Below, one piece after another: positions 14,964 to 23,928 of a stretch of DNA of 64,000 nucleotides (position 1 is its first letter; the number at the start of each line of letters is the position of its first letter). The notes beneath the pieces are model-generated. The model did no database searches and was not told the DNA's origin. It was given only the letters and a program-made list of their open reading frames with translations. This DNA comes from Chloroflexia bacterium SDU3-3 (GTDB taxonomy: Bacteria > Chloroflexota > Chloroflexia > Chloroflexales > Roseiflexaceae). Made by a program: the position numbers and the translations under genes. The DNA is taken from assembly GCA_009268125.1 (NCBI GenBank), contig WBOU01000002.1, positions 186,001-250,000 of the forward strand. The letters are read 5' to 3'.

Positions 14964-16016
14964 ATGGAACAACAGCTGATTCAAGCGGTGCGGGCGCATA
15001 GCCTCGCCGATGTGCAGGCGCTCACCCAGGCCGGGGCAAGCCCCAGCGCCCGCGACGCCGAGAGCGGCCTGACCGCGCTGATGCTGGCCGCATGCCAGGC
15101 CGACACCGCGATCGCGCTGCACCTCATCCAGGCCGGTGCCGATGTGTTTGCGGTGGACAGCCGCGCGGGCGCGTCGGCGCTGCACAAGGCCTGCCAGGGC
15201 GGCAGCATCGAGATCGTGCGGGCGCTGGTGGGCGCGGGGGCCTTTGTCGACCAGGTGGCGGTGACCACCGGCCACACCCCGCTGATGGACGCGCTCTGGT
15301 TCAAGTGGCCCGAGATCGTGGGCTTTCTGCTCGACAGCGGCGCGACGCTGCACCTCAGCACGCACTACGGCTTCTCGCTGCTTGAGCACTTCCAGTACGA
15401 GCTGAATGTGACCGTGATCGGTAAGGAGCGGCTGTTCCAGGCCGATGCGCTGCTGAAACAGCGCCAGCAGGATGACCAGCAGAAGATCGATCGGCAGCAG
15501 CTGATGGCGGCGGTGGTCGCCGATGATCTGGCCGAGGTGCAGCGGCTGCTGGCCGCAGGCGCGGCGGTCGACGAGCGCTACCCGCTAGTGAATAGCTTTA
15601 ACGACGGCCACACCCCCCTGCTGGTGGCCGCGCGCGATGGCCGCACCGCGATTGTGGCCGCGCTGCTGTGGGCTGGGGCCGATGTGAACGCCACCGAGCC
15701 GACCTTTGGCGCGGTGCCGCTGCACAAGGCCGTCTACAACGGCCACGCCGAGATCACCCGCATGCTGGTGCGCCAGCCGGGCGTGCTGCTCGACTTCCAA
15801 GGGGCCACCAATGGCTACACACCCCTGCACGACTCGCTCTGGCACGGCTTCGACGAGTGCGCGACGGCGCTGGTCACGGCGGGCGCGCGGCTCGACCTGC
15901 GTGGCCACGACGGCAAGATGCCGCTCGACCTGGCGCGCGAGGTGTTTGGCCCGCAGCACCCGATCGTGTCGCTTATCCGCGCACATGTCGAGCCGCTAGT
16001 CGATATCATGGTGTAG
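14964..16016 (+). CDS. Ankyrin-repeat protein
   Basis: 350 residues without a signal peptide. Seven or eight ankyrin-like repeats occur in two blocks (about 10-150 and 180-330), for example GLTALMLAACQADTAIALHLIQAGADV, ASALHKACQGGSIEIVRALVGAGA, HTPLLVAARDGRTAIVAALLWAGADV and YTPLHDSLWHGFDECATALVTAGA. A lysine/glutamine-rich linker (LLKQRQQDDQQKIDRQQ) divides the blocks and looks like an internal duplication point. Ankyrin proteins bind other proteins, so this may scaffold the EthD, NTF2-like and isomerase-like proteins encoded beside it (inference). GGGAGAACCGCC precedes ATG 14964, which replaces the longer frame from 14856. Confidence 0.85.
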   Translation: MEQQLIQAVRAHSLADVQALTQAGASPSARDAESGLTALMLAACQADTAIALHLIQAGADVFAVDSRAGASALHKACQGGSIEIVRALVGAGAFVDQVAVTTGHTPLMDALWFKWPEIVGFLLDSGATLHLSTHYGFSLLEHFQYELNVTVIGKERLFQADALLKQRQQDDQQKIDRQQLMAAVVADDLAEVQRLLAAGAAVDERYPLVNSFNDGHTPLLVAARDGRTAIVAALLWAGADVNATEPTFGAVPLHKAVYNGHAEITRMLVRQPGVLLDFQGATNGYTPLHDSLWHGFDECATALVTAGARLDLRGHDGKMPLDLAREVFGPQHPIVSLIRAHVEPLVDIMV

Positions 16017-16057
16017 TTAGGGATTACCATCCGACAAGGGAACTAGAGGAGGCCGCT

Positions 16058-16366
16058 ATGCTGTTCTATGTTCAGATGCGCTGGAACCACGAGGGACGCC
16101 TCTCGCTCGACGAGCTGTGGGATGTGGAGAAGAAAGAGACCGAGCACGCCCAGCAGACCATCGACGACCATCTGGTGGTGGGTATCTGGAAGGTTGCGGC
16201 GCAGCGCCGCGTGATCGCGGTGGTGGACATGCCCTCGGCAGAGGAGCTGGACCGCACCGCGCTGGGGCGGCTGCCCATGCGCGAGTACCTGGAGTTCGAG
16301 GTGGTCTGGCCGCTGCGCGACTACCTGGGCTTCGCCAAGGATGTGGATGCCCACTACCGCGTCTAG
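16058..16366 (+). CDS. Muconolactone delta-isomerase-like protein
   Basis: 102 residues. The start MLFYVQMRWNHEGRLSLDELWDVEKKETEHAQQ and the later GIWKVAAQRRVIAVVDMPSAEELDRTALGRLPMREYLEFEVVWPL match the muconolactone isomerase ferredoxin-like fold, which is about 95 residues in known enzymes. Those catalyse a step of the catechol beta-ketoadipate pathway, but no other enzyme of that pathway lies nearby, so a related isomerisation or a structural role is as likely. GAGGAGG lies six bases before the ATG. It follows the ankyrin gene by 41 bp. Confidence 0.72.
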   Translation: MLFYVQMRWNHEGRLSLDELWDVEKKETEHAQQTIDDHLVVGIWKVAAQRRVIAVVDMPSAEELDRTALGRLPMREYLEFEVVWPLRDYLGFAKDVDAHYRV

Positions 16367-16448
16367 AGCTGGTAGCGCCTGCGACATAGCGCACCCCTAT
16401 CGGCGGGCCGGAGATTCGCGCTCCCCCGCCCCGAAGGAGCCGAGCCAT

Positions 16449-17027
16449 ATGTCTCGATCACACCGTAGGATGGCTGTCCGCCTGGTGTGGCTAGGGGTTA
16501 CTGTGGCCAGCTGGGCCGCGCTGGCGGCCTGCGCCGCTGGCCCCACCGCCAGCGCGGCCCAGGGCAGCGAGCCAGCCGCCGCGCCCACCCAGCCCGCCCA
16601 GGCCCCGACCACCACCGCAACCTTCCTGCCGCTGGTCACCCAGCCGCAGGCCAGCGAAGGAGAAACCCCCGTGCCGACACACGCGCCGACCGCCACCGCC
16701 ACCGCCGATCTGCTCGCCCAGCCGCAGTGCTACTTCGACGCCGTCGCCAGCGAAGATCTGGATGCGCTGGGCGAGTGCTTCACCCCCGACGCCGAGATTA
16801 TCGATGTGGGTCGCCACATCCGCGGGGTCGATGCCATCCGCACCTGGGCCGACAACGAGGTGCTGGGTGGCCGCTACAGCATCCTTGAGCGCACCGCCAC
16901 CGGCGCGCAGCAGGTGCGCATGCTGGTGCGCTTCACCCCGCCTGGCTCCTCGGGGGGCTTCCGCGCCTACTACACCTTCGATCTGGCTGGCGGCAAGATT
17001 ACCCGCGCCGATCTTCAGTACGCCTAG
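16449..17027 (+). CDS. Lipoprotein with SnoaL/NTF2-like domain
   Basis: 192 residues. A lipoprotein signal (basic MSRSHRRMAVR, hydrophobic core, lipobox LAAC with Cys near residue 29) is followed by a Pro/Thr/Ala-rich linker of about 55 residues and a C-terminal NTF2-like domain (about 92-190: CYFDAVASEDLDALGECFTPDAEIIDVGRHIRGVDAIRTW). Thus the operon makes one cytoplasmic and one cell-surface NTF2-like protein. GAAGGAG lies upstream of ATG 16449. The downstream SDR gene starts 138 bp later and may have its own promoter. Confidence 0.78.
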   Translation: MSRSHRRMAVRLVWLGVTVASWAALAACAAGPTASAAQGSEPAAAPTQPAQAPTTTATFLPLVTQPQASEGETPVPTHAPTATATADLLAQPQCYFDAVASEDLDALGECFTPDAEIIDVGRHIRGVDAIRTWADNEVLGGRYSILERTATGAQQVRMLVRFTPPGSSGGFRAYYTFDLAGGKITRADLQYA

Positions 17028-17165
17028 CGCACCCCAGGCTTGCGCCTGCTGCCTCGGCCTTGGTGTCGCTCTGCTGGCTCCGCCACCAGAGCGCGCCAGG
17101 GCCGTGATTCGTCGTATGCTATGCTGCACCCAACCTTCCTTTTTGTGAGATGAAGAGGTTCCCCT

Positions 17166-17867
17166 ATGAGCGAAAAGACGGTAGCGCTGGTCACCGGTGC
17201 GAATCGTGGGATCGGGCTGGAGGTCTGTCGGCAGCTTGCCCAGCGCGGCATAACGGTGCTGCTTGGGTCGCGCGATCTGCGCAAGGGCGAGCAGGCGGCT
17301 AGCACCCTAGCCCGAGCTGGCGGCGAGATCTACGCGCGCCAGCTCGATGTGGCCGACGAAGATTCGATCCGCGCGCTGGCGCAGTGGGCCGAGGCCGAGC
17401 TGGGCCATATCGACATTTTGGTCAACAACGCGGCGATCTTCTACGACACGTGGCAGCACGCCTCCCACGCCGATCTGGCGATCGTGCAGGCCGCCTTCGA
17501 CACCAACACGCTTGGGGCGTGGCGCATGTGCCGCAGCTTCCTGCCGCTGCTGCGCCGAAGCGGCGGGGCGCGGATCGTAAATGTGTCGAGCGGGGCGGGC
17601 GCGCTGGGCGACCTGAGCGGGGCGACCCCAGCCTACGCGATCTCGAAGGTGGCCCTGAACGCGCTCACGATCATGCTGGCCGCCGAGCTGCGGGGCAGCG
17701 GCATCCTGGTGAACGCGGTCTGCCCGGGGTGGGTCGCCACCGAGATGGGCGGCGCGGGCGGGCGTCCGGTGTCCGAAGGTGCGGCAGGCGTTGTCTGGGC
17801 GGCCACGCTGCCCAGCGGCGGGCCATCCGGCGGCTTCTTTCGCGATGGCCGCCCGATCGCGTGGTAG
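17166..17867 (+). CDS. Short-chain dehydrogenase/reductase (carbonyl reductase-like)
   Basis: 233 residues of classical SDR fold. The cofactor motif TGANRGIG is at about 10-17, followed by NNAA near 90 and the catalytic Ser-Tyr-Lys in VNVSSGAGALGDLSGATPAYAISKVAL. SRD after strand 2 suggests NADPH preference. Such enzymes reduce carbonyls of quinones, aldehydes or polyketides. GAAGAGG precedes the ATG. Its stop codon lies one base from the stop of the opposing regulator gene (17869), so the two transcripts converge with no room for a terminator between the coding regions. Confidence 0.88.
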   Translation: MSEKTVALVTGANRGIGLEVCRQLAQRGITVLLGSRDLRKGEQAASTLARAGGEIYARQLDVADEDSIRALAQWAEAELGHIDILVNNAAIFYDTWQHASHADLAIVQAAFDTNTLGAWRMCRSFLPLLRRSGGARIVNVSSGAGALGDLSGATPAYAISKVALNALTIMLAAELRGSGILVNAVCPGWVATEMGGAGGRPVSEGAAGVVWAATLPSGGPSGGFFRDGRPIAW

Positions 17868-17868
17868 C

Positions 17869-20800
17869 CTAACCCGCGATCTCCTGGTAGAGCTGCACCA
17901 GCCACGGCGAGGGGTCGGCCCCCAGCTCCTCGATCAGCCGCGAGCAGAACTTCTGGTAGATGCTGATCGCGTGCTTTCGGTCGCCCAGCTGGGCGCTGCA
18001 GCGCATCGCGCCTGCGGTGGCCACCTCGCGCATGCCGTCCTCTTCCAGCACCTGGCTGTAGATCTGGAATGCCTCGTGCGGGTGCGTTTTCTCCTTGATC
18101 AGCGCCAGCGCCTCGCGCAGGGCCAGCACCCGCCGATGCAGGGCGATGCGCCGCTGGTTGAGCCAGCGCGACTCGTGGTGGATGTGGCTGAGGAAGCTGC
18201 CGTGGTACAGCGCGATCTTTTCCTGTAGGCCCTCGATCTGATGGTAGGTCAGCGGCTCTTCGAGCCGCCAGACATCGTAGTCGACGAGGTTCCAGTCGAG
18301 CGTCAGCTGGCAGTGCCCCTGGTGCAGGCGGATGGGCAGCATCGTGCTGCGTCGCAGGCGGCTGAGCGACTGGCGCAGCGCGTCGGATGAGTAGTCTTGG
18401 TCGCCCCACACATCCTCCCACAGCCGCAGCGCCGCGATCCCCGCCGCGCCCGCCTCCAGCAGCCGCATCATCACCAGCAGGTCGAGCGGGCGCGGTGCCA
18501 GCGGCACCTGCTGGTGATTGTGGGCCAGCGCGCAGCTGCCCAGCGCAGAAAACCTCCACACCGGTGCAGCCTGCTTGCCGCTGGCTGCCTCCGCTCGCAC
18601 AGGAATGGCTGGCAGCGGCGGACTGTCGGCCTGGCTGTGCGCTATCGCTGGGCTGCCAGTCAGCTGCCCCAGGATCTTGCTGGCCAATGGGCTTGGGGCG
18701 GCGGCAGCCAGCAGACCGCGAGCGCGCTGGCACTGGATGGCCAGCAGCGGGTGCAGATGCGCCACTGGCGCGGCGCGCTCAAGCTGCGCCCAGTAGTTCT
18801 TTGCCGCTTCCCAGCCGCTCAGCTGGTAGGCCGCCAGCGCCTGCAGCAGCAGCAGCTGGGCCTTGTCGTGGCGGGCGGTGGTGGCATCCACGCCGATCGC
18901 CTGTGCGATCGCCAGCTGGTCGTGCGGGTCGGGGCTGGCGATCGCCTGTGCGATCTGCTGGGTGTACTGATGTGGGCTGGCCTGGCCATGGGGCAGCGCG
19001 CTCAGCTGCGCCTGCCACAGTTCTATGCTGTGTTGATCGCCAAGCAGCGCAGCGCAGCGTAGCGCCCCGGCGATCGCGTAGCTGTGCTCGTGCGGCATGT
19101 TCTGCTGCGCGGCGTAGCCCGCCGCTTTCCGGTAGCGCTCGTGCGCCTGCACGAGATCGGCCTCGATCAGCGCCAGATCGGCGAAGGTGTTCAGCACCAG
19201 CAGCCTGCCGCGCACATACATGTGGCACTCGGCCAGCTCATAGGCTAGCTCAAGGTAGCGGCGCGCATCGGCCATGTTGCCCTTCTCGATCGCCACCCAG
19301 GCGCTGTTGTTCAGCGTGATGATCCGCCGGTGCGGGTACCTTAGCAGGTTCCAGGTCGCCTGGGCCTGGTCGAGATAGTATGCTGAGTCTGCTAGGTTTC
19401 CCGCCTCGGCAAATACCAGCCCCAGCAGGTCGTAGAGGTGCGCCAGCGTGATCGGCTCGCGCCGTGTGGAGTTGATGCTGTGCTGGCTGATCGCCTGCTT
19501 GAGGTGGGCGATCGCGCCCGCGCGATCGTGCTGGATCAGCGCCACGCGGCCAGCAAGCTCGTAGTACAAGCCCAGCAGGTGCGCTGGCAGCGCCGCCAGA
19601 TCGATCGCCTGCAGCAGGCTCTGGGCGCGCGCCTCGCGCTTCAGGCAGGCGATCAGCACCTCGTAGAGCGTGGCCTCCACGATCAGGTCGGGGTTGCCGC
19701 TGACCATGGCCTGCTGGATGAACATATAGGCGGTGTTCCAGTCCACGATCTCGATCGCAAGCCGGATCTGCAGCAGGATGATCGCGACGGGCAGCGGTGC
19801 CATGGCGCGCAGCTGCATGATCCACTGGATCAGCTGGGTCTGCCTGCCCTCGCGCCGCATGTCGGGCGCGATGCAGATCACCAGCTCGTGCAGCCGCTCG
19901 ATATCCTGCAGCAGCAGCAGGGTCGCGAAGGCGTAGGCGCACTCGCCCCACTGCTGGTAGCACACGGCGGCCCGCCGCAGCAGCGCCTCGCCGTGCTCGC
20001 CGCTGCGTTTGAGCATGCCGATCAGAAACTGGCCGAAGAGCGGGTGAAAGGTGTGGAAGTCGTGCTGGATATCGATGAACAGGTTGTGGTGCTCGATCTC
20101 GCTGATCAGCTGCGCCGAGTCTTGCTGCGCGCGCAGCTGGTCGCAGCGCGCCGCGCTGAAGCGGTTGAGCGCCGCAATATCGATCAAAAAGGCCTGCAGC
20201 GGCGCGGGCAGCGTATTGAAGACATGCTCGCGCAGAAATGTGACCACTTGGGTATGCCCTACCCGCTCAAGGATGTTCTCTAGGTTGGCCCGGCCGCTGC
20301 TGCGCTTCCAGTCCTCTAGCGCCAGCACCAGCGCCACTGGCCACCCGCGCGACCAGTCGGCCATGCGCTGCGCGATCGCCGTGTCGATATGCAGCATATA
20401 GCGGGCCTGCCCAAGCTCGATGATCTCGTCGGGGGTGAAGGCCAGCACATCGGTGTTCAGAATGCGCAGGTAGCCCTGGATCTGCAGGTTGACCATGAAC
20501 GGCATGACGGTGCGCGACAGGATCACGATCCGCAGCTGCTTCACATGCTGCACCAGCAGCAGCAGCAGGCTGCAGATCGCCTGAATCTGTGGCGGCGTGG
20601 CGGTGGCGATGTGCCGGAAGTTGTCGAAGATAAAGATCAGTGGGTGCTGCTGCGGCCCCAGCTGGCCGATCAGCTGGTGGATCAGCGGGCGGAGCGCGCT
20701 ATGCTGGTGCTGCTGGGGGAGCTGCGCCTGTAGCTGGTCGTGGAGCGCTTGCAGCTGGGGGTGGTGTGGTCGCAGCTCGCCGATCAGCGAGGAAAGAAAA

Positions 20801-21030
20801 ACAAACGGGTCATGGTCGGCCTCCTCAAGCGAGATCCAACAGAAAGAGGTGTTGGCTTCGCTGCCTTGGTGCGACCAGTTGACGAGCGCTGTGGTCTTGC
20901 CCCACCCTGGTGGTGTCGCAAGCACCGTGATCGGTGCCTCGCCCAGGGCGCTATCAATCTCACGCACCAGCCGCTTGCGTTCAAGGGAGTATGGCACCAT
21001 AGGGGGCGGCTCAAGTTTTTGATAGAGCAT
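17869..21030 (-). CDS. Large MalT-like ATPase regulator with C-terminal BTAD domain
   Basis: 1053 residues. A STAND/MalT-type NTPase occupies about 15-330, with the P-loop LATPPGWGKTTALVNW near residues 36-51 and WISLEEADHDPFVFLSSLI typical of the class. Residues 340-790 form a long TPR-like array. Residues 815-905 resemble a winged helix (RFSALGSCALAHNHQQVPLAPRPLDLLVMMRLLE...), and 910-1050 are a BTAD domain (YHGSFLSHIHHES ... YQKFCSRLIEELGADPSPW). Architectures of this kind gate transcription by ligand and nucleotide binding. ATG 21030 is taken as start, without a strong ribosome binding site. The promoter region is an AT-rich island with two palindromes. Confidence 0.85.
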   Translation of the reverse strand: MLYQKLEPPPMVPYSLERKRLVREIDSALGEAPITVLATPPGWGKTTALVNWSHQGSEANTSFCWISLEEADHDPFVFLSSLIGELRPHHPQLQALHDQLQAQLPQQHQHSALRPLIHQLIGQLGPQQHPLIFIFDNFRHIATATPPQIQAICSLLLLLVQHVKQLRIVILSRTVMPFMVNLQIQGYLRILNTDVLAFTPDEIIELGQARYMLHIDTAIAQRMADWSRGWPVALVLALEDWKRSSGRANLENILERVGHTQVVTFLREHVFNTLPAPLQAFLIDIAALNRFSAARCDQLRAQQDSAQLISEIEHHNLFIDIQHDFHTFHPLFGQFLIGMLKRSGEHGEALLRRAAVCYQQWGECAYAFATLLLLQDIERLHELVICIAPDMRREGRQTQLIQWIMQLRAMAPLPVAIILLQIRLAIEIVDWNTAYMFIQQAMVSGNPDLIVEATLYEVLIACLKREARAQSLLQAIDLAALPAHLLGLYYELAGRVALIQHDRAGAIAHLKQAISQHSINSTRREPITLAHLYDLLGLVFAEAGNLADSAYYLDQAQATWNLLRYPHRRIITLNNSAWVAIEKGNMADARRYLELAYELAECHMYVRGRLLVLNTFADLALIEADLVQAHERYRKAAGYAAQQNMPHEHSYAIAGALRCAALLGDQHSIELWQAQLSALPHGQASPHQYTQQIAQAIASPDPHDQLAIAQAIGVDATTARHDKAQLLLLQALAAYQLSGWEAAKNYWAQLERAAPVAHLHPLLAIQCQRARGLLAAAAPSPLASKILGQLTGSPAIAHSQADSPPLPAIPVRAEAASGKQAAPVWRFSALGSCALAHNHQQVPLAPRPLDLLVMMRLLEAGAAGIAALRLWEDVWGDQDYSSDALRQSLSRLRRSTMLPIRLHQGHCQLTLDWNLVDYDVWRLEEPLTYHQIEGLQEKIALYHGSFLSHIHHESRWLNQRRIALHRRVLALREALALIKEKTHPHEAFQIYSQVLEEDGMREVATAGAMRCSAQLGDRKHAISIYQKFCSRLIEELGADPSPWLVQLYQEIAG

Positions 21031-21600
21031 GCTCAAAGCTACGCCCTAGATTGGAGATAGGGTATCTTTCGCAGCAATTTTTGCCGCAGATAAGTTAGAA
21101 AAGAATGATATAAAATATATATATTAACACGAATTAAATGAAAGGCGCCTTTTTATCGGCGCAATCAAGCCTATATATTTGATATATAGGCTTGATTTAT
21201 TGGATTATAGAAAGTTTGGATGAATTTATGGTGATACTATACAGTAAAACGGGTAGTCAAAAAATCAGTCTTTTGTATTATGTTATAGGAGTGTAATTTA
21301 CTTTGCGTCAAAAAGTAAATTTTATTTAGGGACACTTAATAATGCAAGTGTAGAAAATTCATGACATTGATAATTTTAGCCTATAAGGAACGAATCAATA
21401 CTACACCTTTAAATTAACCTTGTCAAGATGTATAGGAATGTGATGTGGAAGTATATAGTATGGTGTTATCGTTATGATATTTACCTGAAAAGGACTTTTG
21501 TATATGTAAAAAACAACGTATAAATGCCCTTTTTAATTTCTCTTGGGGCTAGGCTTTTGCGCTGTTCTGCCCATAGCTATGCCTATATCCCGCTGCTTTG
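21031..21600. other. AT-rich intergenic island with palindromes
   Basis: Roughly 480 bases (about 21060-21545) are strongly AT-rich, in sharp contrast to the GC-rich surroundings. No convincing gene is seen. It holds a perfect 16-bp inverted repeat with 3-base loop (21163-21178 with 21182-21197), a 10-bp one (21295-21304 with 21312-21321) and a short GCGCC/GGCGC hairpin at 21146-21162. It is the upstream region of the large ATPase-BTAD regulator and the downstream flank of the homoserine dehydrogenase gene. It could be a regulatory region, a small-RNA locus or a remnant of foreign DNA. Confidence 0.7.
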
Positions 21601-21606
21601 ATAGGC

Positions 21607-21647
21607 AGCCCGTGGCGGCGAATCGGCACGATTCGCCGCCACGGGCT
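21607..21647 (-). terminator. Perfect hairpin after homoserine dehydrogenase gene
   Basis: A 19-bp perfect stem (21607-21625 with 21629-21647) with a 3-base loop lies 15 bases after the stop codon of the dehydrogenase gene. No T-run follows, so it may terminate weakly or protect the 3' end. Confidence 0.65.
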
Positions 21648-21662
21648 GGCCGCTTGGGCGGG

Positions 21663-22718
21663 CTAGGCCACCATGTCCCGCGTCACCTCGATCAAGTCGC
21701 GCAGCATGGCCGCCGCCGTGGGCTGGGGGCCGCGCTCCAGGGTCTGGAAGCTAAGCCGCCCGGCGATGTCGGTGTGGAACACCACGCCCATCTCGTCGGC
21801 GCTCATGCGGGCCAGCGGGTGCTCCAGCGGCAGCGCGGTGGGGCGCACGCTCAGGTCGTAGCGGCCATGCTCGCCCACGGCGGCGCGGCACAGCAGCACC
21901 ACGCGCATGCCGCGCTCCTGGGCGGCGGACAGATCCTGCGCGCCCAGCCGCGTGATGCCCATCACCTCCACATCATCCAGCGTGGTAGGCTGGCCCAGCA
22001 CGGCGTTGGCGAAGATCACCAGCTTGTTGGCCGCATCCCAGCCTTCGATGTCCAGCGTGGGGTCGGTCTCGGCCAGCCCGCGCTGCTGGGCGTCGCGCAG
22101 CGCGTCGGCGAAGCTGCCGCCCTGCTCCATGGCGCGCAGGATGATCTGGGTGGTGCCGTTGAACACCGCCTCCACCTGCACGATGTTGGTGCCGCGCAGG
22201 TCGCGCCAGCCCACATTCACCGAGGGCAAGAAGCCGCCCACGCAGGCGCTGAAGCGCAGCCGGGGGTTGCTGGCCACGCCGCCCAGATCGCTGCGGGTGG
22301 CCAGCTCGCCGTAGGCCAGCGCCACCGGCCCCTTGTTGGCGATCACCACGTGCATGCCAGCGGCCAGCGCGGCGCGGGTGGTGTCCAGCCCTGGCTGGGC
22401 CGTCTTCAGATCCACCGGTGTGGCCTCCATCAGCACGTCAGCCTTCACGGCGGCGATCAAGGCCGCGCCGCCCAGGCCGGGCCGCCCCACGCCGGGCAGG
22501 CTGGCCACGCTCTGGCCCGCCTGCTTGGCCGCCACCAGCGCCTCTAGATCCAGCCCCTGCGGCTCCACCGCAGCCCCGCCCGAGTCGCTTGCGCCCACCA
22601 CCGCGATCTTCAGCCCGTAGCGCTCCTCCAGCAGCCGCCGCTGGTGAAAGAAGATCGCGATTAGGCTGCGGTTCACATTGCCCAGCCCAGCCAGCACAAG
22701 TCGTACAGTCCTTGCCAT
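21663..22718 (-). CDS. hom: Homoserine dehydrogenase
   Basis: 351 residues: an NAD(P)-binding Rossmann domain (VRLVLAGLGNVNRSLIAIF at the start; IANKGPVALAY in the middle) and a catalytic domain with FNGTTQIILRAM and TDPTLDIEGWDAANKLVIFAN, the homoserine dehydrogenase signature. It reduces aspartate semialdehyde to homoserine for threonine and methionine synthesis. There is no C-terminal ACT domain, so this is the short, probably feedback-insensitive type. AAGGAGAG precedes ATG 22718. An EamA exporter gene lies directly upstream on the same strand, so exported products may be homoserine or threonine (inference). Confidence 0.88.
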   Translation of the reverse strand: MARTVRLVLAGLGNVNRSLIAIFFHQRRLLEERYGLKIAVVGASDSGGAAVEPQGLDLEALVAAKQAGQSVASLPGVGRPGLGGAALIAAVKADVLMEATPVDLKTAQPGLDTTRAALAAGMHVVIANKGPVALAYGELATRSDLGGVASNPRLRFSACVGGFLPSVNVGWRDLRGTNIVQVEAVFNGTTQIILRAMEQGGSFADALRDAQQRGLAETDPTLDIEGWDAANKLVIFANAVLGQPTTLDDVEVMGITRLGAQDLSAAQERGMRVVLLCRAAVGEHGRYDLSVRPTALPLEHPLARMSADEMGVVFHTDIAGRLSFQTLERGPQPTAAAMLRDLIEVTRDMVA

Positions 22719-22739
22719 GGTGCTCTCCTTCAAACATGG

Positions 22740-22781
22740 TGCGCCGCGCCGCTGGCAGCCCTCTGCCGTCGGCGCGGCGCA
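22740..22781 (-). terminator. Hairpin between the EamA and hom genes
   Basis: A 12-bp outer stem (22740-22751 with 22770-22781) encloses a 5-bp inner stem (22754-22758 with 22763-22767). It lies about 50 bases after the EamA stop and 22 bases before the hom start. No T-run follows, so it may be a terminator or a leader structure of hom. Confidence 0.5.
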
Positions 22782-22830
22782 TCTACCGCAGCATCTTAGC
22801 GGATTTTCACACCCGCGCAAGGCAGGCGCG

Positions 22831-23766
22831 CTAGGCGGCCCTGCGCCCGATCACGCCGTTGGCCAGCAGGATGCCTAGCACCACCAGCAGCAGCCCGGCG
22901 ATCGTGTTGAGGTAGACCGGCTCGCGCAGGATGGCCGCGCCATAGATCAGGGCCAGCGGCGTGACCATGTAGGTGACCATGCTGGTGCGGGTCGCGCCGA
23001 TGTGGTCGATCAGCCAGTAGTAGAGGATGTAGGCCACCGCCGTGCAGAACAGCGCCAGCGCCACCACCGCGCCCAGCGGCCCCGCTGGCGGCAGCTGGGT
23101 GGGCAGGCCGTGCCGCAGCAGCGCTATGGGCACCAGTGCCACCGCCGCGCACACGAACTGGCCCACCGCCACCGTGCGCGCCGGGATGCCCGCGAAGGCG
23201 CGGCGGGTGTAGATGCCGCTCACGCCATAGCAAAACGCCGCGCCCATCACCGCCAGGTGGCTCAGCAGGTTGCTGCCGATCGTCAGGTTCTCAATGCCCA
23301 CCGCCACCACCACGCCCACGAAGCCCAGCGCCAGCCCGAACAGCTTCAGCGGCGAGAATCGCTCGCCGCGCATCCAGAAGTAGGCGATCAGCGCGGTGAA
23401 CAGCGGCGTGGTGCCGTTGAGGATCGAGGCCATGCCGCTGGAGATCTCCTGCTCGCCCCAGGTGATCAGCGAGAACGGGATGGCCAGCCCCACCACGCCA
23501 GTCACGGCGAAGTCGCGCCAGATCTTCCAGCCCCTGGGCAGGCGCTCGCCGCTGGCGCGGGCCACGCCCAGCAGCACGATGGCGGCGATGGTAAGCCGCG
23601 TGGCCACCAGCGCATCCGGCGGCATGCCGGTGACGCCGATCTTGATGAACAGGAACGACGCGCCCCACAGCAGCGCGAGGCCGATAAAGGCCAGCAGGGC
23701 TGGCGAGAGCGCTTTGCGCAGGGCTGATGTGGGGGCGGCGGCGTAGGGGGTATCTTGAGCCTTCAT
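22831..23766 (-). CDS. EamA-family (DMT) transporter
   Basis: 311 residues with ten hydrophobic helices in two EamA repeats. The first opens PALLAFIGLALLWGASFLFIKIGVTGMPPDALVATRL; the second includes GALGAVVALALFCTAVAYILYYWLIDHIGATRTSMVTYMVTPLALIYGAAILREPV, the usual closing motif. Members export amino acids and other metabolites. ATG 23766 is preceded by AAAGGA; a longer frame to 23892 lacks support. Neighbours are hom downstream and a small membrane protein and an Lrp/AsnC regulator upstream, a context that fits an amino-acid exporter. Confidence 0.85.
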   Translation of the reverse strand: MKAQDTPYAAAPTSALRKALSPALLAFIGLALLWGASFLFIKIGVTGMPPDALVATRLTIAAIVLLGVARASGERLPRGWKIWRDFAVTGVVGLAIPFSLITWGEQEISSGMASILNGTTPLFTALIAYFWMRGERFSPLKLFGLALGFVGVVVAVGIENLTIGSNLLSHLAVMGAAFCYGVSGIYTRRAFAGIPARTVAVGQFVCAAVALVPIALLRHGLPTQLPPAGPLGAVVALALFCTAVAYILYYWLIDHIGATRTSMVTYMVTPLALIYGAAILREPVYLNTIAGLLLVVLGILLANGVIGRRAA

Positions 23767-23820
23767 CCTTGGTCCTTTCTGGGGTCTGCGGCATGCCGAA
23801 GCAAAAAGAAGAAATAGCGA

Positions 23821-23877
23821 AGCGGGGCCGTTTCGCCCCACCAGATTGTACCTCTGGTGGACGAAAGCGGCCCCGCT
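23821..23877 (-). terminator. Long imperfect hairpin after the 80-aa membrane protein gene
   Basis: The outer arms (23821-23830 with 23867-23877) and inner arms around 23839-23846 with 23853-23860 pair with small interruptions. On the minus strand the hairpin is followed by a T-rich stretch (TTTCTTCTTTTTG), consistent with intrinsic termination upstream of the EamA gene. Confidence 0.6.
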
Positions 23878-23928
23878 GGCGTCTGGCCCCATAGGTGGCG
23901 GCCAAGGATTGCGCTGTGTGGGCGCGCG

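Noticed and set aside
21163-21197. Palindrome considered as an insertion-sequence end
   Set aside because: No transposase frame, no second matching end and no target duplication were found; left as an unexplained structure.
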